This document shows, piece after piece, positions 48,288-57,050 of a stretch of 64,000 bases of DNA. The DNA is from Gemmatimonadota bacterium. Its GTDB lineage: Bacteria > Gemmatimonadota > Gemmatimonadetes > Gemmatimonadales > Gemmatimonadaceae. A program made the translations under genes and the position numbers. The notes under the pieces are model-generated. The model saw only the letters and a program-made list of their open reading frames with translations. It searched no databases and was not told the DNA's origin. The stretch's first letter is position 1. Each line of letters begins with the position of its first letter. The DNA lies in assembly GCA_016874035.1 (NCBI GenBank), contig VGVM01000001.1, positions 101,878-165,877 on the forward strand, read 5' to 3'.

Positions 48288-49525
48288 ACGTTTGCCTCGC
48301 GCGAGTAGGCCTCGTCGAGCAACTCGACCGGGTGCCGCACCGACACGCGCGACCCCGCGCGCAGGAGGCCGGCGCCGATGTGCATCATGCAACCGGGGTT
48401 GCCCGTGGCGACGCAGTCGGCGCCGCTCGCCGCGATGCTCGCCATCTTGGGCGCGAGGATGCGCTGGGACAGCCCGGGATTCTCGAGCGAGTACAATCCG
48501 GCCGCGCCGCAGCACGACGAAGCATCGGGCAGGTCGTGTGCATCGGTCAGCCTGAGGGCGGCGAGCAACTTCGCGGGTGGGTCCGTGAGTCGCTGCGCGT
48601 GCTGCAGGTGGCAGGGGTGGTCCACGGCGAGCTTTCGCGGCTGTCCTGCGGCCTGGATCGGTCCTGCGGCAGCAAGCAGTTCGCTGACGTCGCGCACGCG
48701 GCTCGCGAACGTGCGCGCACGCGCGGACCATTCCTCGTCGTCGGCGAGCAGGTGGTCGTACTCCTTCATCGCCGCTCCGCACCCCGCGGAGTTCACGGCG
48801 ACGTACGCGGCGCCCGACGCCTCGAACGCCGCGATGTTCTCCCGCGCGAGCGCGCGGGCGGCATCACGCGCGCCCGCATGGGCGTGCAACGCGCCGCAGC
48901 ACTTCTGGCCCGGCGATGACACGATGCGGTATCCGTTGTACGCCAACGTTCGCTCGGTCGCGCGGTTTACGGGCGCGAGCAGGCCTTCCATGACACAGCC
49001 TTGAAGCACGGCGACATCCTCGCGCGAGGGAGTGCCGGCGCGCGGGCGATAGTCGCGGGCGCGCGCGCGGTGGCTCACTGCGAGCGTCGCCATCATGATC
49101 CCGATTCGGCCCGGCAGCCTCGACAACAGTGCGGCGAGACCGAGCGCGCGAAGCGCGCGGCCTGCGCTGAAGAACGCGGCCGCGAGAGTCGGCGTCGCAA
49201 ATACGTACAGGAGGACCCGCGTCGGGAGGGACAGCGGTCGTCGCTCCACCATCTTCGCGCGAGTTTCCTCGAGCAGGTGTCCGTAGGGCACGCCGCTCGG
49301 GCAGGCGGTCTCACACGCACGACAGCCGAGGCATTGGTCGAGGTGCAGCGCTGCCGCCGGGTCGGCTACGGCGAGCGAACCATCGGCGATGGCCTTCATC
49401 AGCACGATCCGTCCGCGTGGCGAATCGTTCTCGTCGTCCAGCGTCAGGTACGTCGGGCAGGCCTGCGTGCAAAACCCGCAATGCACACACAGGTCGGCGC
49501 CGGCAAGCGGCTTCGGCGCGGTCAC
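48284..49525 (-). CDS. glcF: Glycolate oxidase iron-sulfur subunit
   Basis: CVHCGFCTQACPTY, CLGCRACETACPSGVPYG, CCG domains; GTG 49525. Confidence 0.92.
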   Translation of the reverse strand: MTAPKPLAGADLCVHCGFCTQACPTYLTLDDENDSPRGRIVLMKAIADGSLAVADPAAALHLDQCLGCRACETACPSGVPYGHLLEETRAKMVERRPLSLPTRVLLYVFATPTLAAAFFSAGRALRALGLAALLSRLPGRIGIMMATLAVSHRARARDYRPRAGTPSREDVAVLQGCVMEGLLAPVNRATERTLAYNGYRIVSSPGQKCCGALHAHAGARDAARALARENIAAFEASGAAYVAVNSAGCGAAMKEYDHLLADDEEWSARARTFASRVRDVSELLAAAGPIQAAGQPRKLAVDHPCHLQHAQRLTDPPAKLLAALRLTDAHDLPDASSCCGAAGLYSLENPGLSQRILAPKMASIAASGADCVATGNPGCMMHIGAGLLRAGSRVSVRHPVELLDEAYSREANV

Positions 49526-50442
49526 GCCGACTCCCCGAGCACGCCCGGGTTCAGTATTGCCGCCGGGTCGAAGCGTTCCTTGATCCGCCGCGCGAGCGGC
49601 AGCGCGAGTGCGTCCTGTTCGATTGACCGCACCGGTGCATTCGTCTCTCTCACGAGACTCCAGGCCGAAGCCTCGCACTCGGTCAGGCTTCCCAGCGCGC
49701 GCAACATGCGTTCCGCTGCGCTGACCAACGCCGCGTTGCCGGCGAACCGGACGAGCAGTGCGCCCACCTCCGCGTTGAGTGCGGCGGCCGATGCAGCCGA
49801 CAACGGCTCGACCGCCAGGGGCGTGATCGCGCCGCGCCGGATGTCCGCAGCGGCGCCCGGTTCGCACGCGACGATCCACGTGCGATCCACCGCCGGCCGC
49901 GCGCGCAACCGCACCGTCACTTCGGTGATCACGCCGAGCGCGCCGAACGAGCCCACGAGGAGCCGCGTGAGGTCAAAGCCCGCGACGTTCTTCACGACGC
50001 GCCCTCCGCCACGTACCGTAGTCGCGAGTCCGTCAACGAACTCGAGGCCCAGCGCGATGTCGCGCGGCCGGCCGAGTGCGCGGGCGAGCGGTCCGTTCGT
50101 CGCTGTCGCGAAGGTTGCGCCGACGGTGCCGTGATTGCCGCCCCACGGCGTGAGCGTGCACCACTGGTTGTGCTCGGCGCAGATCGCGTCGAGCTCGGCC
50201 AGGGTTGTCCCGGCGCGAACGGTCAGCGTGAGGTCCCCGGGCACGTAGGCGACCACGCCTCGCAACTCGCGGAGGCTGACGGGTGTTGCGTCCGCGCGGA
50301 TCCGCGATGCCGGTGTGCCCGCGTCCGACCACGTGCCGCCCGCGACAACCCGCAGTCGCTGGACGGCGGCGCGGGCGTCGCGCACGATGTCGGCAAGCTC
50401 CGCGACCGAACGCGGGGCAGCGAGCGAGCTCGTGCCTGTCAT
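49522..50442 (-). CDS. glcE: Glycolate oxidase FAD-binding subunit
   Basis: LTLTVRAGTTLAELDAICAEHNQW, RGGGRVVKNVAGFDLTRLLVGSFGALGVITEVTVRL. Confidence 0.92.
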   Translation of the reverse strand: MTGTSSLAAPRSVAELADIVRDARAAVQRLRVVAGGTWSDAGTPASRIRADATPVSLRELRGVVAYVPGDLTLTVRAGTTLAELDAICAEHNQWCTLTPWGGNHGTVGATFATATNGPLARALGRPRDIALGLEFVDGLATTVRGGGRVVKNVAGFDLTRLLVGSFGALGVITEVTVRLRARPAVDRTWIVACEPGAAADIRRGAITPLAVEPLSAASAAALNAEVGALLVRFAGNAALVSAAERMLRALGSLTECEASAWSLVRETNAPVRSIEQDALALPLARRIKERFDPAAILNPGVLGESA

Positions 50443-51866
50443 GACCGGGCCGCCGGCGTGGCCATCCATTCACGGCAGCGGTGTACCGGCACGACCTTGC
50501 CCGGGTTAGCGCGGCGTGCGGGATCCCACGCGTCGCGCAGTCGGCACATCGCGTCGAGCGAGTCGGGCGTGAACAGGTCTTCCATATACGGAAGCTTGTC
50601 CAGGCCTACGCCATGTTCGCCGGTGATCGAACCGCCCTCGGCGATGCAGGCGGCCATGATCTCGTCGCAGGCCGCATGCACACGGGCCGCCTCCGCCGAG
50701 TCATGCCCGTTGTACGGGATGTTCGGGTGGAGATTGCCGTCGCCGGCATGGAAGACATTGCAGACGCGAATGCCGTGCTTCTCGGCGATACGCGCCACCT
50801 CACGAAGCACCGGTGCGAGGCGTGTGCGCGGCACGACGGCATCCTGCACGGCGAGTGTCGGCGCCACGCGGCCCATCGCGCCGAACGCCTTCTTGCGGCC
50901 CTGCCACAGCTTGGCGCGCGCGGCCGCATCGGTCGCGGTCTTCACCGATCGAGCGCCTGCAGCCGTGCAGTGTCTGGTGATTTCGGCGACGTCGTCGTCG
51001 AGTCCGGCAGCCGGTCCATCCACTTCAACGAGCAGGCATGCCGCGGCGTCGGTTGGGTAGCCGGCGGCGTAGATGGACGCTTCGACAGCCGCGATCGTGC
51101 CGGCGTCAACAAGTTCCAGCGCCGCGGGTACGATGCCCGCGGCGATGATCGTACTGACCGCGTCGGCCGCGCCATCCACCGTCGTGAAATCGGCGAGCAT
51201 GGTGCAGATCCGCTCGGGATTCGGCGTCAGCCGCACTGTGATGTCCACCGCGAGCCCGAAGCAGCCTTCCGAACCGACGAATGCGCCGAGCAAGTCGAAC
51301 CCGACGGCATCGGCATCCGGCGTCCGCAGCTCGAGCAACTCGCCGTCCGGCAGCACAACCGTTGCCGCGAGGACATGGTTCAGCGTCACGCCGTACTTGA
51401 GGCAGTGGGGTCCGCCGGCGTTCTCGGCGACATTGCCGCCGATCGTGCACGCCGCCTGGCTGGACGGGTCCGGCGCGTAGTGCAGGCCGAAGGGAGTCGC
51501 CGCCTTCGTAAGCGAGACGTTGACGACACCGGGTTCGACCGTCGCGGAGCGCGCCTCGGGGTCGATCGCCAGGATGCGGCGCATGCGCTGCATGCCGATC
51601 ATGACCACGCCGTCAGCGAGCGAGCCGCCCGAGAGCCCTGTTCCGGCGCCGCGAGCGACCCAGGGCGCGTTGGCGGCCGCGAGGGCCTGCACGACCGCGA
51701 TGGCCTCCTCGCGATTCCCCGGCGCCACGAACAGGCGCGGGCGTTTGTGGTAGCCGGGGAGTCCGTCGTTCTCGTAGACGAGGAGTTCACTCGCGCCGGT
51801 CTTCACGTGACGCGGCCCCACGATATTCGCGAGCCGGTCCGCCAGAATGCGCGTGTTGGAATCCAC
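50439..51866 (-). CDS. glcD: Glycolate oxidase subunit (FAD-linked)
   Basis: PWVARGAGTGLSGGSLADGVVM, CTIGGNVAENAGGPHCLKYGVTLNHVL, SITGEHGVGLDK; GTG 51866. Confidence 0.93.
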   Translation of the reverse strand: MDSNTRILADRLANIVGPRHVKTGASELLVYENDGLPGYHKRPRLFVAPGNREEAIAVVQALAAANAPWVARGAGTGLSGGSLADGVVMIGMQRMRRILAIDPEARSATVEPGVVNVSLTKAATPFGLHYAPDPSSQAACTIGGNVAENAGGPHCLKYGVTLNHVLAATVVLPDGELLELRTPDADAVGFDLLGAFVGSEGCFGLAVDITVRLTPNPERICTMLADFTTVDGAADAVSTIIAAGIVPAALELVDAGTIAAVEASIYAAGYPTDAAACLLVEVDGPAAGLDDDVAEITRHCTAAGARSVKTATDAAARAKLWQGRKKAFGAMGRVAPTLAVQDAVVPRTRLAPVLREVARIAEKHGIRVCNVFHAGDGNLHPNIPYNGHDSAEAARVHAACDEIMAACIAEGGSITGEHGVGLDKLPYMEDLFTPDSLDAMCRLRDAWDPARRANPGKVVPVHRCREWMATPAARS

Positions 51867-51941
51867 ATCCGAAATATCAGGGCGTTGCCGGTGAGCTACA
51901 ACGCGCGGACCGGGCCGGCGGCGCACGGCGGTACCGCTGAA

Positions 51942-51973
51942 AAGCGAAGCGCCGAGCAACTTCGCTCGGCGCT
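51942..51973 (-). terminator. Terminator downstream of sigma-70 gene
   Basis: Minus strand AGCGCCGAGC-GAAGTT-GCTCGGCGCT then TCGCTTTTC. Confidence 0.75.
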
Positions 51974-52035
51974 CCGGGTTCAACGCATACGACCCGATTC
52001 CGGGCGGATCGTACGGTTGGGTGGGGTTCTTAGGA

Positions 52036-52926
52036 TCAGGTGATGGCCCAGAAGCCGGCCAGCGCGCGGCCTTCGGGCGCGGTGCGCAGCTTCTCGAATG
52101 CGCGCTCACGGATCTGGCGGATCCGCTCACGGGTGACGCCCATGAGCTCGCCGATCTTCTCGAGCGTCATCGCCTCGGCGCCTTCATCCAAGCCATAGTA
52201 CAGGTTGAGGATCTTCCGCTCGCGTGGCGTGAGATGCCGACGGAACACCGAGCGAATCGTCTCCTTCATCAGGTTTACGTCGGTCGTCTCCTCGATCTCG
52301 ACGCCGTCCGCGCCCGCGAACCGTTCGCCAAGCGAACTGGCCTCGCGGTCACTGCGGTCCACCGGCGCGTCGAGTGACATCTCGGCGGCCGACATCTGTT
52401 TCGAGTTCCGGATATTCTCGGCCGTATCGTCGAGCATGCGGCCGAGTTCATGATCGGTCGGGTCCCGCTTGAGGACCTGGCCCAGGATCGTCTCGGCGCG
52501 GGACAGGCGAATCAGCGCGGAGTTCTGGTTGAGCGGGATACGGACGGAGCGCGTCTGCTCCGCGAGCGCCTTGAGCACGGCCTGGCGCACCCACCACACG
52601 GCGTATGAAATGAACTTCACGCCCTGATCGGGATCGAACTTCTTGACTGCCTTGAGCAGGCCTTCGTTGCCGATCGCAACGAGTTCGGAGAGATCCAGTC
52701 CGTGGCCCTGGTACTTCTTGACGTAGGAGATGACGAACCGGAGGTTCGACGTCACCAAGCGCTCGGCGGCGGCTTCGTCGCCCTTTTGCACGAGGCGCGC
52801 GAGGCGCTTCTCCTCGGCTGGGTCCGAGATCAGGGGAAGCTTCTGGATGTCATGCAGGTACTGGTCGAACGCCGACGAAGGCGATGAACGGAAATAGCGG
52901 CCCTTCGTCTCAGCAGCATGCTGCAT
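52036..52926 (-). CDS. Sigma-70 family RNA polymerase sigma factor (RpoD/SigA type)
   Basis: VISYVKKYQGHGLDLSELVAIGNEGLLKAVKKFDPDQGVKFISYAVWWVRQAV; LEKIGELMGVTRERIRQIRERAFEKLR; ATG 52926. Confidence 0.95.
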   Translation of the reverse strand: MQHAAETKGRYFRSSPSSAFDQYLHDIQKLPLISDPAEEKRLARLVQKGDEAAAERLVTSNLRFVISYVKKYQGHGLDLSELVAIGNEGLLKAVKKFDPDQGVKFISYAVWWVRQAVLKALAEQTRSVRIPLNQNSALIRLSRAETILGQVLKRDPTDHELGRMLDDTAENIRNSKQMSAAEMSLDAPVDRSDREASSLGERFAGADGVEIEETTDVNLMKETIRSVFRRHLTPRERKILNLYYGLDEGAEAMTLEKIGELMGVTRERIRQIRERAFEKLRTAPEGRALAGFWAIT

Positions 52927-53004
52927 ACTCACCCCAGAAAGGACGTTGCAGTGCACGACGAGCGATCGAACCCCCGCGGAAAACACCGTTCCGCAGGGAC
53001 GCGC

Positions 53005-53034
53005 ACGATAGGGGGCGGGGCGTGAATTGGTCAA
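53005..53034 (-). promoter_or_regulatory. Putative sigma-70 promoter for sigma gene
   Basis: Minus strand TTGACC-N18-TATCGT. Confidence 0.5.
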
Positions 53035-53138
53035 CACCCGCGGAACATCGGGCTGCCAAACGGCCCGGCAGTCACCGACCTAAATGATTGTCAGGACTTG
53101 TCTTAGGTCAGTGTCACAAATCTGACTGACAAATACTG

Positions 53139-54239
53139 CTACAGCACGCGGCCGAGGGCTCGGTTGATTACTTCGGCCGGCACAGGCGTCCCGAATCCGG
53201 AACCGGAACCGTGCGGGCGGCCGACACCGGCGCAAAGCGAAAACTCGATCGCGCCGTCACGCGCCTTCTTGTCGGCGCGCATCGCGTCGAGCACGGCGTC
53301 GAGGCGCAGGCCGGCCGCGCGCGCATCCGTCGGCAACCCTGCGGTCGCAATCGCCGCGCGGAGGCGCGCCTCGAAGTCCGCAGCGGCGATCCCGAGGTCC
53401 ACGGCGATCCGCGCCTCGACCACCATGCCGATTGCGACGCAGTCGCCGTGCAGGAGCGCGTAGCGACACGCCGCCTCGATTGCATGACCGACCGTGTGGC
53501 CGAAGTTCAGCATCTTGCGGGCGTCGGCCTCGCGTTCGTCCAGGGCCACGACAGCGGCCTTCATTCGCACGTTGCGTGACACGAGTTCGTGCACGGTGTC
53601 CGACGACGCGGTTCGCGCGGCCACGGCGCCGGTGGCTTGCTCGATCCACGCGAACTCGTCTTCCGACGTGATGGCGCCGTGCTTGATCGCCTCGGCCAAC
53701 CCGTTGCGCACATGTTGATCGGGCAACGTGGCGAGCGTTGCGGGGTCGATGCAGACGAGCACGGGCTGGTGAAAGGCGCCCACCAGGTTCTTCCCGGCCG
53801 GCGTGTCCACGCCGGTCTTGCCGCCGATCGCGGCGTCAATCATGGCGAGGAGGGACGTCGGCACCTGGATGAACGGCACTCCCCGCATGTAGGTGGCGGC
53901 GACAAACCCCGCGAGATCGCCGACCACACCGCCGCCCAGTGCAATGATGGTCGAGTCTCGACCGAAGCCGCGCGCGAGGAGCTGGTCGGTCAGGGTCGCC
54001 CAGGTCTCGCGGGTTTTCGACGCCTCGCCGGCCGGCACGGTGAAGACGTCGGCGGACGCGACGTCCAGCGTACGCGCCAAGGCCAGTGCGTGCAGGTCAT
54101 GGACGTTGGTGTCCGTAATGATCGCCGCACGCGTGCCGCGGATCGCGTCCCGGATCCGTTGCGCGCCGTCATCGGCGAGTGCCGCACCGACGACAATGCG
54201 TGAACCGTGCAGGTCGAGCGCTTCGGCCGGGCGGGGCAT
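53139..54239 (-). CDS. aroB: 3-dehydroquinate synthase
   Basis: IIALGGGVVGDLAGFVAATYMRGVPFIQVPTSLLAMIDAAIGGKTGVDTPAGKNLVGAFHQP. Confidence 0.97.
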   Translation of the reverse strand: MPRPAEALDLHGSRIVVGAALADDGAQRIRDAIRGTRAAIITDTNVHDLHALALARTLDVASADVFTVPAGEASKTRETWATLTDQLLARGFGRDSTIIALGGGVVGDLAGFVAATYMRGVPFIQVPTSLLAMIDAAIGGKTGVDTPAGKNLVGAFHQPVLVCIDPATLATLPDQHVRNGLAEAIKHGAITSEDEFAWIEQATGAVAARTASSDTVHELVSRNVRMKAAVVALDEREADARKMLNFGHTVGHAIEAACRYALLHGDCVAIGMVVEARIAVDLGIAAADFEARLRAAIATAGLPTDARAAGLRLDAVLDAMRADKKARDGAIEFSLCAGVGRPHGSGSGFGTPVPAEVINRALGRVL

Positions 54240-54285
54240 CAGCGTGTGTGCCGCGCGCAGACGGCCACGGGGACTGCCATGCCGA

Positions 54286-54837
54286 CTACCAGGTGACTTC
54301 GCTCGCGCCGGCGCGCCGGTTGGCGACGCGCGCGAGTACGAACAGCAAGTCCGAGAGGCGGTTCAGGTACACGATCACGATCGCGGGGACGTCGGCTTCC
54401 TGACGGAGGCGGACGACCGCCCGCTCGGCGCGCCGGCAGACGGTGCGCGCCACATGGAGCGAGGCGGCCTTCGGCGTTCCGCCCGGCATGATGAACGCCT
54501 TGAGCGGTTGGAGCTCGTCTTCGCCGTCGTCGATCGCCTGCTCGAGTTGCGCGATGCGGCGGTCGGTCAGCCGGGCCTTCTCGAGCTGTTTCCGATGCTC
54601 TTCCGGGTGCGGCGTGGCCAACAGCGCGCCGATCGCGAAGAGATCGCGCTGGATCGGGGCGAGCACCTCGTCAATGCGCGGCATCATTTCCACCGCACGC
54701 ACGACCCCGAGCGATGCGTTGAGTTCGTCCACGTCGCCGTAGGCCGCGACCCGCAGGTCGTCCTTGGAAACGCGATCGCCGCCAAACAGCGCGGTGCGCC
54801 CGTCGTCGCCGGTCTTGGTATAGATCTTCGGAGCCAT
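54286..54837 (-). CDS. Cob(I)alamin adenosyltransferase, PduO type
   Basis: KIYTKTGDDGRTALFGGDRVSKDDLRVAAYGDVDELNASLG; RTVCRRAERAVV; YLNRLSDLLFVLAR. Confidence 0.96.
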   Translation of the reverse strand: MAPKIYTKTGDDGRTALFGGDRVSKDDLRVAAYGDVDELNASLGVVRAVEMMPRIDEVLAPIQRDLFAIGALLATPHPEEHRKQLEKARLTDRRIAQLEQAIDDGEDELQPLKAFIMPGGTPKAASLHVARTVCRRAERAVVRLRQEADVPAIVIVYLNRLSDLLFVLARVANRRAGASEVTW

Positions 54838-54878
54838 GCGCGAAGTTTACCGCCTTGGCCGCGGGTCGGTCGGCGCGT

Positions 54879-55967
54879 TCAGCCACCGTCCGCGGCGGCG
54901 CCCGGCGGCGGGACGACCGCCATCCCGTCCGGGTTTGAGCCCGCCTGGTTGAGTAGTGCCTGGCCGGCGCCGGTTCCGCCGCCCGCGCCGTCGCCGCCAC
55001 GCCCGCGGCCGGAGTCGAACGACGGACTGAAGGTCGCAGGAAACAGCTTCGTCAGGTGCGCCTGCAGCTTGTCGGGCGACCCGGTCACACCAAGCTTGCT
55101 GCACCAGGCGTCCAGCGCCAAGCCGATGATGGCGGCATTCGGGCGCATCATCGGGTTCTTCGAGATCGCCAGTGTCACCAGCCCGGCCAGGCCGGGGTCG
55201 AGGTCGGGCAGCAGCTTCTGGATGTTCGGCGTCGGTGCGATGGTGATCTCGTCAAAGGCGGCTTCCGTCTCGGATTCGCGGAAGAGTTGATCGAGTGCGA
55301 GCAACTCGAACAGGACGACGCCGGTCGAGAACAGGTCGGACCGCCAGTCCACCTTCGCGCCGACGACTTGCTCGGGGCTCATGTAGTGCTTCTTGCCGAT
55401 CGCCAGGCTGTTCGCCTCGGCGGGGTCGTGCATGCTGCGTGCCTTCGCGATCCCGAAGTCGCCGAGCTTCACCTGGCCGTCCCAGGTCACGAGGATGTTC
55501 CCGGGCGAGACATCGCTGTGCACGATGTAGAGCCGCTTGCCGAGGTCGTCCACGAAGTTGTGCGCGTAATCGAGCGCGCGGCACACGCGGCTTACCATGT
55601 ACGCCGCGAGCGGGACGGGGATAGGCTCGCCGAGCGCGCGGTGGCGGTCAATGAGCGCGCGCACCGTGACGCCCCGGATGTACTCCATCGCCATGAAGAA
55701 CTCGCCGCCGACTTCCTCGAACTGGAAGATCTGGACGATGTTCCCGTGCATCAGGTTCGCCGAGAGCTTCGCCTCGTCAATGAACAGCTGCAGCCATTCC
55801 GGCTCACGCGCGTACTTCTCGTGGATGACCTTGAGCGCGACCCGCTTGGTGAAGCCGCGGTCGCCGACCTGCTCCGCTTCGTACACGGTGGCCATGCCGC
55901 CGCGTGCGATGCGGCGGACCAGGCGAAACCGGCCCTGATATTCGAGGATGCGCGCGTTATCCGTCAT
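54879..55967 (-). CDS. Ser/Thr protein kinase
   Basis: RIARGGMATVYEAEQVGDRGFTKRVALKVI; IVHSDVSPGNILV; VKLGDFGIAKA; Gly-rich C terminus. Confidence 0.95.
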   Translation of the reverse strand: MTDNARILEYQGRFRLVRRIARGGMATVYEAEQVGDRGFTKRVALKVIHEKYAREPEWLQLFIDEAKLSANLMHGNIVQIFQFEEVGGEFFMAMEYIRGVTVRALIDRHRALGEPIPVPLAAYMVSRVCRALDYAHNFVDDLGKRLYIVHSDVSPGNILVTWDGQVKLGDFGIAKARSMHDPAEANSLAIGKKHYMSPEQVVGAKVDWRSDLFSTGVVLFELLALDQLFRESETEAAFDEITIAPTPNIQKLLPDLDPGLAGLVTLAISKNPMMRPNAAIIGLALDAWCSKLGVTGSPDKLQAHLTKLFPATFSPSFDSGRGRGGDGAGGGTGAGQALLNQAGSNPDGMAVVPPPGAAADGG

Positions 55968-56030
55968 GACCGGTCAGGAAGTCCTGCATTAAAGGTTGCT
56001 CAAGTCCTTTACGATGGCGAATTTTCGCAC

Positions 56031-57050
56031 ATGGTGCATGACGAGCGCGACATCACGATCATCGGGGGCGGGCCGACGGGGCTGTTCGGCCTTTTCTACG
56101 CCGGCATGCGAAAGGCGAGCGCGCGCATCGTCGACGCGCTGCCCGACCCCGGGGGGCAGCTTACGGCGCTGTACCCGGAGAAGTTCATCTTCGACGTCGG
56201 CGGCTTTCCCAAGGTGCTCGCCAAGGACCTGGTGCACGCGCTGCACGCGCAGGCGACGCAGTTCGGGGCGACGTTCCACGGGAGCCAGCGGGTCATCGCG
56301 CTCGAGGAGCGGGCCGGTGGGTTTGACCTCGTAACCGAGACCGATCGCTTCCCGACGCGCAGCATCATCATCGCCGCCGGGATCGGGGCATTTGCGCCGC
56401 GGCGCCTGCCGCAGCCGTGCGCGGCGCCGTGGGAGGGGAAGGGGATCTCCTACGCGGTGGGCGATCCGGCGCAGTACTCCGGGAAGCATGTGGTGATCAT
56501 CGGCGGCGGCGATTCCGCATTCGATTGGGCGGACCAGTTGACCGCCCGCGCGGCTGGGCTCACGCTGGTCCACCGCAGCGACCGGTTTCGCGCGCATGGC
56601 GCGACCGTCGCGGCGGTCGAGGCGGCGCAGCAGGCCGGGAAGGTGGCGATGCACACGTTCCACGAGCTGCATGACATCCACGCCGGTGACGCTGGCCTGC
56701 TGCACGAAGTGGAACTGCGCGACACAAAGACGAAAACCACACGCCGCGTGCGTGCCGACGTCATCCTGCCGATGCTTGGCTACGTGAGTGACCTCGGCAC
56801 GCTTGCGACCTGGGGCCTGCAGGTGGCCAATGACGAGATCAGCGTGAACCAGGAGATGCACACGGGTCGCGCGGGGATCTGGGCGGCGGGCGACATCACC
56901 ACGTATCCGGGCAAGCTGAAGCTGATCGCCACGGGGTTTGCGGAAGCGTGCACGGCGGTGAACCAGGCCGTGCACTGGATCTATCCCGACCGGAAGGTGA
57001 ACCCCGGGCACTCGTCGAACCTCGCCATCTTCGGCCAGAAGGACGATTGA
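56031..57050 (+). CDS. Ferredoxin-NADP reductase-like FAD/NAD(P) oxidoreductase
   Basis: ITIIGGGPTGLFGLFYAGMR, PGGQLTALYPEKFIFDVGGFP, VVIIGGGDSAFDWA; no CxxC. Confidence 0.92.
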   Translation: MVHDERDITIIGGGPTGLFGLFYAGMRKASARIVDALPDPGGQLTALYPEKFIFDVGGFPKVLAKDLVHALHAQATQFGATFHGSQRVIALEERAGGFDLVTETDRFPTRSIIIAAGIGAFAPRRLPQPCAAPWEGKGISYAVGDPAQYSGKHVVIIGGGDSAFDWADQLTARAAGLTLVHRSDRFRAHGATVAAVEAAQQAGKVAMHTFHELHDIHAGDAGLLHEVELRDTKTKTTRRVRADVILPMLGYVSDLGTLATWGLQVANDEISVNQEMHTGRAGIWAAGDITTYPGKLKLIATGFAEACTAVNQAVHWIYPDRKVNPGHSSNLAIFGQKDD

